Shown in pieces: positions 9,895 through 19,181 of a DNA stretch of 64,000 nucleotides. The stretch covers positions 357,658 through 421,657 of the forward strand of contig NW_020312018.1 of the NCBI RefSeq assembly GCF_003144115.1, given 5' to 3'. The stretch is from Tilletiopsis washingtonensis. Taxonomy: Eukaryota > Basidiomycota > Exobasidiomycetes > Entylomatales. Made by a program: the position numbers and the translations under genes. The notes under the pieces were generated by a model. That model saw only the letters and a list, made by a program, of their open reading frames with translations, made no database searches and was not told where the DNA came from. Position 1 is the stretch's first letter; each line of letters starts with the position of its first letter.

Positions 9895-12255
9895 TCAAGC
9901 GCGACGAGAAAGACGCTTGATGGAGCCAAACAGACCGCCTCCACCGCCTCCAGCCTTCTCGGAGGAGTAGTCCGAGACGGGAGCTGGCGCGGAGCTCTTC
10001 TTGGCGGGCGCTGAGGTCCTCGTCTGAGCCGTTGCGGGCGCTTGCGTGGGTGCGGACGCAGGATGACCGTTGGTGAGCGGCTTGGCCGCCGGCGCAGGTG
10101 CAGCCGCAGCGGCGTCCGGCTCAGCGGCAGGCTGGCCAGAGACGATGGGCGCCTCTGCATGTGCGTGCGAGTCGCCGTTGGGTTGAGCGACGGGCTGCGG
10201 CGCCGCTGCCGGGGCTGCCTCAGGTTGGACGCCGTTCGATGTCGGAGGCAAGGCGGCAGCGCTTGGCTGCCTGGCGTACGACTGTGCTCGAGTAATAACC
10301 TCCTCTCCCAGATCGTCGCACGTATCCCACGGTCCCCACTCGCCGCTCTCAATCAACCGTGCCGTCTTGGCCTCGGCCTCGTCGACACTGGAGCCCTGCG
10401 AGATCTCCGAAAGCTCGCGCCAGAGGGACTTTTGCGCCGCTGTGCGGCCCACGATTTGACGGATGTGCTCGCCGTTCTTGAGCACGTACTGTGAAGTGCG
10501 TGCCAGACAGTGTAAGCTGCTGTTGCCTGGCCACAAGGCAGAGGAAGGGGGCAACGTACCTCCCAGCGCACGATGCCCGGGTTGCCAGCGACGAGCGTGC
10601 CGTTGCGATGATGAATTGTGACGCCGCGAGTGTACGGCTCGAGGCCAAACTGACTGACGCGAAGCTTCTTGACGAGGATGCGCCGCTGTTCGGTCAGCTC
10701 TGCATCCTGCGCCGAGCCGCGTGCAGAGGTCCACTGGCGCGTGATGCGCTCGTACTCGGCCGCCAGCTTGCTGTGGATGCCCATCAGACGCTCCCGAGTG
10801 GCGGTGTCGAGCAGCTTGTCGTTCTCGCCGGCTTCAGGGGCGATCCACTCGAAGAGATTGACGACGTCGCCGCCGATGGGCTCGACGAGGCGCTGAAGGG
10901 GAAGAGTGTCAGCAAAGCGGAAGTGCGAGAGCAGACGCTGGCACATGGGCAACACGCACGTCGGCTGGAACATTGGGCGTCACTTCCTCGAGCTTCTGCG
11001 TGATGGCAACCTTGCTGCGCACGACGGGATCGAGGAGACCCTTGACGACCTTCCAGGCTTGGAAGAAGCTGCGCGAAGGTGGATCAGCGCGGCAGCCCCA
11101 AGCACAGACGTTTTGCGCGACCGCCTCACATCCAGGGGCCGCGATGAATGAACATAGTGCCGAGCGACTCGGGATAGTATGCCTCGAGACACTTGACGAC
11201 GTCTGTCCAGCGTGTCCAGACTGTGTGAGCACGCGAAAGCAAGGCGCTCTGATGCGAGACTTACAGAAGAGACTGCCAAAGTCCATGTTGCGCAGTCCAA
11301 AGCCGGCAAGGTCGAACACGATGGTGACCTTGTCCTGCGGCGGCACCATGAAGAGGCGCCACGTCTCCATCTGCGCAATGATGTACTTCTGCATCGTCGC
11401 CGCTGCGTTGCGTCGCGCTCCGATCAGCCCTGCTACCTCGTCGGTCGCAAAAAGTGCTTGCTCAAGACTCACTCGGCTGGCCGTTGGTGAAGTGTTTTTT
11501 GAGATGCACGTAGCAGACGGGCTGCTCCAGGGCGTTGCAGCCGCGCAGGTAGATCTTGGCGGCACTGTTCTGCTCGTACCACTTTGGAATGTCCTTGCTG
11601 TTGCCTTCGTCGCCCTTCTCGGCCAGCTCTTCGACGCCGGAATCGAGACGCCACTTGAGACATGTCGCGAGCATGGCCATGGCGCGCGGGACTTCCCACT
11701 GCGAGCACAAGGGCGTGAGCGACAGATACAAAGCGTGCGAAAGAGGAACGCACCTTGCGAGCGCGGAGGAAGCGCAGCTGCGAGGCGGAGTGAGCATGAG
11801 AAAGAGGAAGCATGTGTGGAGAGTGCGCAACTCACGAGGGTCGTGTCGGGATTGTCGCCCTTACAGAAGCGCCAGAAAGTGTCCTTGAGCGCATCGGAGC
11901 CGTATGTAGCGAGCAGGTCGCTGCGGCCAGGAAGTGAGCAGAGCGCTCGCAGGCCATGCCTGCGTGAGTGCACCACTCACCGCATGCCCGCCTCCTCCAT
12001 TGCCTTCTTTGCGTCCTCCTTTGCCGCATCGTCCTGCGGAATGCCACTCTTCGTCACGTCCTTGCTGACCTCGGCATTGTCGAGCTCCCCGGCCACGCCG
12101 ACGCCCTTGGTCGCCGTGCCCGAGGCGCGGTCGCAGCAGTCGAAGAAGGCGGCCCACATCTCGCGCAGCTTGGCCTCGTGCTCGGTCGTCAGGTTGCCCG
12201 CGTAGCCCTCGGGCGTGTCGAGGTGCTTCATGTCGACTTCTTGCCAGTCGGACAT
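9895..12255 (-). CDS. CRAL-TRIO (Sec14-like) phosphatidylinositol-transfer protein, CSR1-type
   Basis: Predicted lipid-transfer protein that exchanges phosphatidylinositol and other lipids between membranes. Start ATG 12255-12253 (MSDWQEVDMKHLDTPEG), stop at 9895. About eight exons. In order: an N-terminal region, a CRAL-TRIO N-terminal helix bundle with LRFLRARKWEVPRAMAMLA, the CRAL-TRIO lipid-binding domain including YVHLKKHF, KVTIVFDLAGFGLRNMDF and MFIHRGPWMFQAWKVVKGLLDP, then a GOLD-like region with LEPYTRGVTIHHRNGTLVAGNPGIVRWEYVLKNGE split into pieces by introns. A Pro/Ala-rich tail of about 100 residues ends GLFGSIKRLSRRA. The arrangement fits fungal CSR1-like PITPs. The small exon around 11840-11970 (LKDTFWRFCKGDNPDTTL) completes the N-terminal part. 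Family is well supported; the orthologue name is inference. Confidence 0.85.
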
Positions 12256-13380
12256 CGTGGTCACTTGTGCGAGGGAGGAGTGTGTCTTTGTGGTGTTGCG
12301 TGCTGCGAGAGAGGAGCAGCCGGAGTGGAACAGGTGCGGACAGACGGGAGTGCAGCGAGCCGGAGCTGCCTATATACTCGCCTCGCCAGCTCGCCGCATC
12401 GCCTCGGTGCCGGGTGCAGCGCCTCGCTTGGCCTGTGCATCCTGCTCCACTCCTGCCCTGCTCTTCGCTTGCGGCACGAGCGCCAAGCGGGCGCCGGCAA
12501 AGCGAGCTCCGGGTGTGAGCATAACGCGGGGAAGGACGCTAGCGTTGCTAGCGTGCTTCGCGTGCTTGCCACGGCGGACGCGGCGAGGGACGCGCCGCCG
12601 TGCTGCGTGCATCTCGGCTCTGACGGCTCCGCAGCGGCAGCACGCAGCGGCTTGGAGCGCCGTCGAGGAGCGAGCCTTGATTTGTCGCAAAGGAAGATGG
12701 GGTGCCGCGGCCGTCGCTGCCGCGCGGCTGGGCTTAGATCGCCTCCGCCTCACAGCAGCAGCAATCTCGAGCGCGGCATCCGAGGCGCCGGCGCAGCGCA
12801 AGCCGAGAGTGCGGGGCCCCGTGGGGTACGCTGGACTCCGCCGCTGCCTTCTCACCACAGTCGGAGGGCAGCGCGTGGAGCAACTCTTGCTGCTGCGCTC
12901 AGAAACCGCTCTCGCCGCCTTCACCTGCTCACTTCTCACTGTGGCAGCAAGCGAGGAGCGTGTGCCCAGGGCAAGGCTCGACTCACAGTCTCTCCTTTGT
13001 GTGCTTGACCTTGCTGCAGCTCTGCTCTCAGTCTGAGTGCGGCGTACACAGCACCCAGCAAAGTGACGGCGGAGCAGCATGCAGGCGCTTCCAAGCAAGA
13101 GCGTCGCACGCTCAGGGCTCAATTTCGGCTGACCTCCTCAGCCCAAACATGCACGCCGGCGAATGTTCAGGAGCGCAGCGGTGGCTGCCGTGCCACGTCA
13201 GCGGGAGCTCGGGCCTCCTCATCAGCCCGCGACACGGCTGTGGAGCGGAGCGATCCGAGCACAAAGCGCCAGCAGACGGGCGCGGCGCGGCGGCACGCGA
13301 GGACAAGGCGGCGCTCACGCGCGTGCCCCGGCCCTCTTTCGCTCCTCATCCATCTCTTCACGCCTGCACCTTCTCTACTC
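12256..13380. other. Gene-poor region upstream of the CRAL-TRIO gene
   Basis: No protein-coding gene can be supported on either strand. Imperfect inverted repeats are visible: about 12407-12500, where GCGCCTCGCTTGGC pairs with GCCAAGCGGGCGCC, and about 13186-13250, where GCCGTGCCACG pairs with CGCGACACGGC. The left end must hold the promoter of the CRAL-TRIO gene. Confidence 0.45.
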
Positions 13381-13424
13381 CGAGTGACATCTTCGGTTCA
13401 TCCTGTCAGCATGGCGGGGATGGC

Positions 13425-13712
13425 TGAGGCTGTGCTTCGGGTGCGGAAGGACTCAGAAGTCGAGAGCGCTGGATCTGTCGTTGCCGTGGCGGGCAACGAC
13501 ATGCCACGGCTCGCCCATTGTCTCTCCTCGTTCTCGTCTGCGCGAGTTCTTCGAGCGTGTAAGATCTCGGCTCTGCTTGCCATGCCTGGCAAGCATGCGC
13601 AGAGATCTTACACGTCTTCAAGCGCTTCACGCAGACGCTGAAAACGTCGAGTCGCCGCTGCCGTGGCTGGCAACGCCATGCCGAAGGCACAGCCGCAGCT
13701 CGCTTGCGTCTG
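13425..13712. repeat. Long imperfect palindrome A
   Basis: Two arms of about 140 bases facing each other around 13585. The best-kept parts are CGTGTAAGATCTC (13556-13568) against its exact complement at 13602-13614, an inner TGCTTGCCA/TGGCAAGCA pair (13574-13582, 13587-13595), a CGTCTGCG pair farther out, and GCTGAGGCTGTG against CACAGCCGCAGC at the ends. No open frame of interest. Confidence 0.65.
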
Positions 13713-13984
13713 CGCGACTGCTTTGCGTCTCATCTCGCTTCATCCTTGCTGTCTCCGACAAGCATGAGGGGAGATTCGTTGCCGTAGGGAGCGCACAGAC
13801 GTTGAGACGGCCGGGCACAGCTGTCAAGCGCGACGGCATGCCGTCGAGGCTAGCTCATCGCCTCTTCGCCTCTCTTCTCTGGTCCTCTCTCTTTTCTTCG
13901 TGTGAGTGTCAATCGTCCACGTCTCTCGTCGCGTATCGCTGACTTTATCTCTACCACTCCAGTCCCTCGCTTGCGAACGGCAAG

Positions 13985-14160
13985 GCCACCGCGTCGGCAA
14001 GTGCGATCGAGCTCTCATCATGGTGCGCATCCAGCAGCCTACACTGTCTTCCTCGCTGACTTCCTTTCTGTCAGCAGGCGGACATGACGGCGTCGTTCGT
14101 CGCCAACTTCGCACCCGAGATCGACCGCGCGGAACGTCTGCGGCTCGGACGATGTGTAGG
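13985..14160. repeat. Imperfect palindrome B
   Basis: Centre GCTGAC...GTCAGC at about 14050-14076. Arms continue weakly outward; a TCGAGCTCTC-type block on the left pairs with GAGATCGA on the right after gaps. The alignment is by eye and less secure than for the neighbouring palindromes. Confidence 0.4.
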
Positions 14161-14191
14161 AGAATGGCGAATGCCTGTCCTGCTGCCACCT

Positions 14192-14247
14192 GGACAGCCT
14201 GAGCAGCACCACATGGCCACTGCTATGTCGGTGTTGCTAGCCTGTCC
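14192..14247. repeat. Imperfect palindrome C
   Basis: GGACAGCCTGAGCAGCACC (14192-14210) matches the reverse complement of 14228-14247 with a few substitutions and one gap. Weaker pairing seems to continue outward to about 14147 and 14300. Confidence 0.6.
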
Positions 14248-14428
14248 TGGTACCGCAGCCCTGGCTTTCACCTGTACTCTTCCATCATCGTTCCGGCTCC
14301 AAGATCGGCAAGAGCAAGCTCGCGTGCCGGGCCATTCTCTCCTCAGCTCTCATTCGGCGAGCGGCGGTGCAAGCCACGTCATCCGCTCCAAAGATGTACA
14401 GTCGTGTCTCCTCGCGTTCCAAGACGCA

Positions 14429-14477
14429 CAGCCCGGCAACACCACACTGCCGCTGCCGTGTGGATGTTACCGGGCTG
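14429..14477. repeat. Imperfect palindrome D
   Basis: CAGCCCGGCAACACC (from 14429) pairs with GGATGTTACCGGGCTG (to 14477) with one one-base gap and C/T differences; the loop is short. Confidence 0.6.
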
Positions 14478-14625
14478 ACTCGCTGGTAGAGCTGGGCCGG
14501 CCGATGTGTAGGCACTACATCGTCGGGAGTTCATGACTGCAAGGCCGACGACGACGAGTCCGCAGCCGTACGCTCCTCGGCCGGCTGCTCGTAGTGCCGC
14601 TTCCTCGGCGCCAGTCGGATTGATC

Positions 14626-14745
14626 GGTCGAGGCTTAATAAAGCCTCGGTGAATTCGGTGAAGTGAGCGCTGGCGATGTACGTTGCAGTGTCACTGCGGT
14701 GCACATCGCTAGCGCTCTCCTGCCTGCTTTCATCAAGTCTCGACC
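14626..14745. repeat. Imperfect palindrome E
   Basis: The inner arms, 26 bases each, run from GAGCGCT at 14665 to AGCGCTC ending at 14717 and differ at five positions, all transitions. The outer arms, GGTCGAGGCTT at 14626 and its partner ending CTCGACC at 14745, differ by three transitions and one gap. The centre is GCAGTGTCACTGC. Confidence 0.75.
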
Positions 14746-14895
14746 AGTGCACCATACGAGGCACACACGCAGGCCTCTTGCCGCAAGACTCGCCCTTCGA
14801 GAAGCCTCGCTCGTCGCCCGTCCACGCGTCTCGCGCCTTGCCTCGCCTCTTCTCTCCGCTCCCTCCACGCCAACCCGGCTCGACATCGGCTACTT

Positions 14896-15016
14896 GCATC
14901 GCTCAAGGCTTCATTTGGTGCCAACCAGACAGATCCTGGCGAGGCACGTTGCAGTGTCACTGCAGTGCGCCCCTCTAGCGTCTGTGCGATCGGCACGATC
15001 TAGCCTTGATCGATGC
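14896..15016. repeat. Imperfect palindrome F, related to E
   Basis: Outer arms GCATCGCTCAAGGCT (14896-14910) and AGCCTTGATCGATGC (15002-15016) differ at one base. The centre CGTTGCAGTGTCACTGC (14947-14963) is identical to that of palindrome E, and CTAGCG follows at a similar distance in both, so E and F look like diverged copies of one unit. Confidence 0.7.
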
Positions 15017-15208
15017 TTGGCACGACACCGACGTGTCCATTCCTCGAGCGCCGCTTCAAAGCCATTCAGACTCGGCGCCCCTTCTCGCCGAAGACTCCCC
15101 GACGAGCATCACCTCGTCTTCGTCCATTGCCTTTCTTCCTTCTTCGGCGTCTCATCGCCGGTCGATGGCATCGCACCGACTGCTTGGCGTCAAGCCTTCG
15201 GCATCGTC

Positions 15209-15330
15209 TGCATGCATCGATGCATCCTTATGTCGTAGATCCAGGGCAGCTTCCGAAGGGTGATGCAGCAAATGCAGCGTTCTTCGCTAGCTGCCATGGA
15301 TCTACGCTGTAAGGCTGCATCGATGCATCG
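15209..15330. repeat. Long palindrome G
   Basis: ATGCATCGATGCA at 15212 has an exact partner ending at 15328. CGTAGATCCA (15234-15243) has an exact partner at 15297-15306, and GGCAGCT pairs with AGCTGCC. The arms are about 45 bases with few mismatches and enclose a spacer of about 25-30 bases. Confidence 0.75.
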
Positions 15331-15342
15331 CCCCACCCTCTC

Positions 15343-15411
15343 TCACACACACGCACACGCACACGCACACGCACACGCACACGCACACGCACACGCACAC
15401 ACACACACACG
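15343..15411. repeat. (CACACG)n microsatellite
   Basis: About nine copies of a six-base CACACG/ACACGC unit passing into a short pure CA run at the right end, directly beside palindrome G. Confidence 0.9.
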
Positions 15412-15630
15412 TCTCGCGTCTGCCAGGCCTTGCGCCCACGGTCACGGCTCCTCGGCCACTTCGAGCAGCGCTCCATCGGCCGCTCTACGCTTCGCAACAA
15501 CAAAGGAACGAACACATTCCCCTTTATCCTTCCATCAAACCCTCCCACACCCCCTTGTGCCTCATCATCTCCTTCTAATCCACGGTGTCCACACGCACCT
15601 CATCGCGCGTGACAAGTGTTGCATAAGAGG

Positions 15631-16940
15631 CTATGAATCACATGCGTGCCACGCCGCTACCAGCGCCGCGATGAAGAGGACCCTTGCGTCCGTCGCGCGC
15701 ATGAGCGTGCCCGCGCTCGAGGAGGCGCCTGTGGTAGTCGACGCCGGTGCAGCTGCTGTACTGCTTCCACCGCCGCCGCCGCTGCCGCTCGTCGTGCCTC
15801 GCGGTTGAGTGGAAGAAGACGAAGCAGAAGTGGAAGAGTTGAGCGACCTAGGCAGCGCAAGAGCGTCAGTGCGGGAAAGTGTGGGGAAAAGGAGAGAAAA
15901 GACGCACGCAGAAGCAAGTAGCCATTCGATCGCGCCTGCGATGTGCGATTGAAAGACGGGCATCTGGGCTCGCAGTGCTTCGTCAGCTTTCGTGCTAGGA
16001 GGCAAGAGGAGATCGGGAGACAGGGGACTGTGCGCACCTGCCAAGTGCCCTCATCGTGTCCCAAGCTGGTATAAAAGCTCCTTCCGCTCCCACCTCTCGG
16101 GCTCGGGCCTCCTTGATAATCATCCAGTCCGCCTCCCAGCGTGCCTTGCGCGGGCACATCGAGCAGCGAGCCTTCGCGATACCACGCTAGCGGCTGCGGC
16201 GTGCCTTCGGAGCCGTTGCGGAAGCCAAGTGCGTTGACGCCGGGGTCGGAGTAGGAGGAAGCGGGCGTGAGGAGCACGGTGGCCGAGGAAGGAAGAGAAC
16301 GAGGGTCGGTGCGGAAGTGATACATCTTTCACCATTGTTCATCAGCTTAAATGCAGTGGTCTTCGCTGCGGCGACTCACCTCCTCATAGATGCCCACCTC
16401 TCCCTCCCACTGCCTCGTACTTTCGTGCTCCCTCGTCAGCGCGCGCACCGTGACGTTCTGCACGGGCGCATGATAGTCGAAGAAGGCGCCGACGAGGCGG
16501 CCGTACCAGGGCACGCCGTAGTTGCAGTTGGCGGCACTGTGGATGCCCAGAAAGCTGCCGCCGCGCTCGATGTAGTCGGCGAGCGAGGCGGCCTGGGAGG
16601 CCGTGAGCAGCGGCCCGACGGCCGGCGGATCGACGTCGCTGAAGCGCATCGGGCGTGAGCGCACGCAGCAGCGAGAGCGCGGCGAGGCAGAAACGCACGT
16701 ATTCATCACTCCCACCACGACGCTGTACCCCTGCAGCTGGCCCATCACCGCGGCGTCATCCGACACGATAGCCTCCCACCTGCCCTCGCAGAGCGTCTGG
16801 ATAGTGGAGACGGCAGTGTCGATGGAGGAGTGCCGATAGGCGCCCGGGGCGGTGGCGGTGAAGAGGAGGATGCGAGGGAGCGACTGAGCGTGGGTGATTG
16901 CTGCAGCTGCGGCTGCGAGGAGCAGGAGAAGGCGACGCAT
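15631..16940 (-). CDS. Secreted, probably GPI-anchored ThuA-like protein
   Basis: ThuA-like domains share a class I glutamine amidotransferase-like fold and occur in carbohydrate-processing proteins; the activity of fungal ones is not known. Start ATG 16940-16938, chosen because MRRLLLLLAAAAAAITHAQS is a clear signal peptide; stop at 15631. The domain follows: PRILLFTATAPGAYRHSSID, VVVGVMNT, an intron at about 16645-16710, GGSFLGIHSAANCNYGVPWYGRLVGAFFDYH, HESTRQW, then after an intron at about 16325-16380 YTSLGHDEGTW, and after another intron FQSHIAGAIEWLL. The last exon is a Ser/Thr/Gly-rich linker and a hydrophobic end, VLFIAALVAAWHA, typical of a GPI-anchor signal, so the protein likely sits on the cell surface. 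The family is well supported, the anchor is inferred. Confidence 0.85.
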
Positions 16941-17225
16941 GGCGCCCAGCACGCAGAGAAGAGGGCGAGGAGGGGAAAGGGATGTGGAGGGGAGGCAAGC
17001 GCGCCGCAGCGCCAAGGCTCACCGTCGCACGACGCAGCGATTACAACCCCAAGACGCGATTCTGTAGTCTGCGACGCCGCATTGTTGTATTCGACGTCGC
17101 GCCCACGCCAAGCCACAGCCGCTCGGAGCAGGCGGCTCGGCGACCGACGCGTTGCCGGGGCCGCTCGCGCTGCTGCTTCCCCACACTCAGCGGCCTCTCC
17201 TTCTCCTCCCACCTGCACCGCCGCC

Positions 17226-18810
17226 ATGTCGTCGTCCGCGCTGCCTCCCGCGCCGGCGCTGTCGCCCGCGCCCGCGCCCGCGCCCGCCGCCGCCGCCGTC
17301 GGCACGCGGCAGTCGCAGCCCCTCACCTACCTCGCCGCGCTGCTCGGCGCCTGCACCTCGGCCGTCGTCACCAATCCCTTCGACATCATCAAGGTGCGCC
17401 AGCAGCTCTCGGCGTCGCGCGAGATTCCGCGCCTCGCCAGCGTCGTCGCGGGCATGTATCGCGGCGAGGGCGTGCGCAGCTTCGGCAACGGCGTCACCGC
17501 GAGCGTCGTGCGCGAGGCGAGCTACGGCACGATTCGCATGGGCGGGTACGATGTCGTCAAGGTGCGTTGCCGTTCGCGGGGCTTGTGAGACGGGAGAAGC
17601 GGGACAGGGAGGGGCCGGCAGGCTCGGGCAGGGCAGTGCGCAGGAGACTGCGACGCAAGGGCGACGAGCACAGCAGCAGCACGTCGCGTCGCACTCCGCC
17701 TCCTCCTTGCCCTGCCCCTCTCTCGCTTGGCCTCCGCCGCGACTGACGCCCCAGCTCTGGCGCTAGACATGGTATGCGCCGCTCCTCGCAGACTTTCCCC
17801 TGCTGCAGAAGCTCGCAGCGGGCATCACCTCGGGCGCCGTCGGCGCGCTGATTGCCAGTCCGGCGGATCTCGTCAAGGTCAAGATGCAGGCTGTGCGGCC
17901 CGAGGGAAGACCACCTTAGTACGTAGCTGCGCGAGCCGGGGTGTGCGTTTGCACGAGCAAGAACTGTGTGCCAGGGCAGAGGCGGGAGTTGAGCCTTGTG
18001 CCGACGCTGACCGAGAGCGCACAAGGCAAGGCCGTGCCTCTCGCATGTCCCGCCTAGCCTCTTCCACTGCTGACTCTCACGTGCCCTCGCAACAGCCCAA
18101 ATACCCTCGCCGCCTTCATCGGCGTATACCGCTCCGGCGGCGGAGGAACAGCAGGGATAAAGGCCTTGTGGAGAGGCGTAGGACCGACTGTGTTGCGCGC
18201 CAGTATTCTCACGAGTAGCCAGGTGCGTCTTCGCTCTCTCTTGCGCGCTCGAGAACGGGCGGTGAGCGATTGGAGATTGTTGTAAGGAGAAGGTGCGCAA
18301 CTTGGAGGCATGGACACCTCGAACCGGCCAGTGTCGCGCACTGCTCGAGTCAACAGCTGAGAGGGGACTCGAGTGGCATCGCCTCTCTCTCCCCCCGCTC
18401 CGCCAGCCCAGCTCACACACAAATCCTGCCTTGCCTCCTCGTTCCGTCTCGCTTGACGCAAATAACAGGTGGGATGCTACGACGAAGTCAAGACGCGCTT
18501 GAAACGCAGTGGCGCAAGAGAAGGGCTTGGCCTGCACTTTTCCAGCAGCATGGTCGCTGGCTTCATAGCCTCGGCCACATCGCAGCCGGTAGACGTGATC
18601 AAGGTGCGCCTGATGAACGACACGTCGGCGTCGGGCGTGCGCAGGTATGCCAGCGCGGGGCAGTGCGTCGCCGAGCTGCTCAAGAACGAGGGGCCCCGCG
18701 CGTTCTACAAGGGCTTCGCCATGTGCTGGCTCAGACTGGGATGCCACAGCGTCGTGAGCTTGATGCTCTTTGAGCGCTTCAGAGCCATCTTTGGCCTCGC
18801 GCCAATCTAG
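17226..18810 (+). CDS. Mitochondrial carrier family protein, 318 aa
   Basis: Inner-membrane solute carrier of the mitochondrial carrier (SLC25) family. Exons 17226-17561, 17767-17918, 18096-18222 and 18469-18810, phases closing. All three signature repeats are present: NPFDIIKVR near residue 50, SPADLVKVK in exon 2 and QPVDVIKVR in exon 4, each P-x-D-x-x-K. The second halves of the repeats have YRGEGVRSFGNG, ALWRGVGPTVLRA and YKGFAMCWLRLG. The N-terminal 30 residues are Pro/Ala-rich. The uncoupling-protein/dicarboxylate-carrier group looks most similar to me, but substrate is not determined. Intron 1 is 205 nt, long for this window; an earlier acceptor CCCCAG would give an in-frame stop, so the TAG at 17766 is used. 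Confidence 0.9.
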
Positions 18811-19181
18811 ACCGTCCTTCATCTGGCAAGCAAGAGAGAGGAGGCTGAGACAGAGGCGGAGAGTAGAAGGATGCGTTGCAGATGTTTCGCGTCACGAGAA
18901 AGACTGGGAGAAGGTGCGGGCAGACGCACGGGTAACGCGGACGAGGGGCATACGTATAGAGAGGGGTGCGGAGAGCGAAGCCGACCGGAGAAGAGGCGAG
19001 GGAGCGAGACGGGAGCAGGCAGGGGCATAAGAGATGCGAGGAGGGCTGGCAGAAGAAAAAAGCTCGCCTGCATCCGGGCGGCGAGCGTGGCCGAGAGGGA
19101 GCACGAGAGAAGGAGCAACGGGAGAGAGAGAGAGAGCGAAGAGCGAGAGGAGACGGGCTGGACGAGGCAGCGGCGGTGCCC
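18811..19181. other. Spacer between convergent genes, purine-rich on +
   Basis: About 370 bases, strongly GA-rich on the + strand with many GAGAGAG and GGAG runs. No coding feature is seen. Both 3' UTRs must lie here. Confidence 0.45.
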
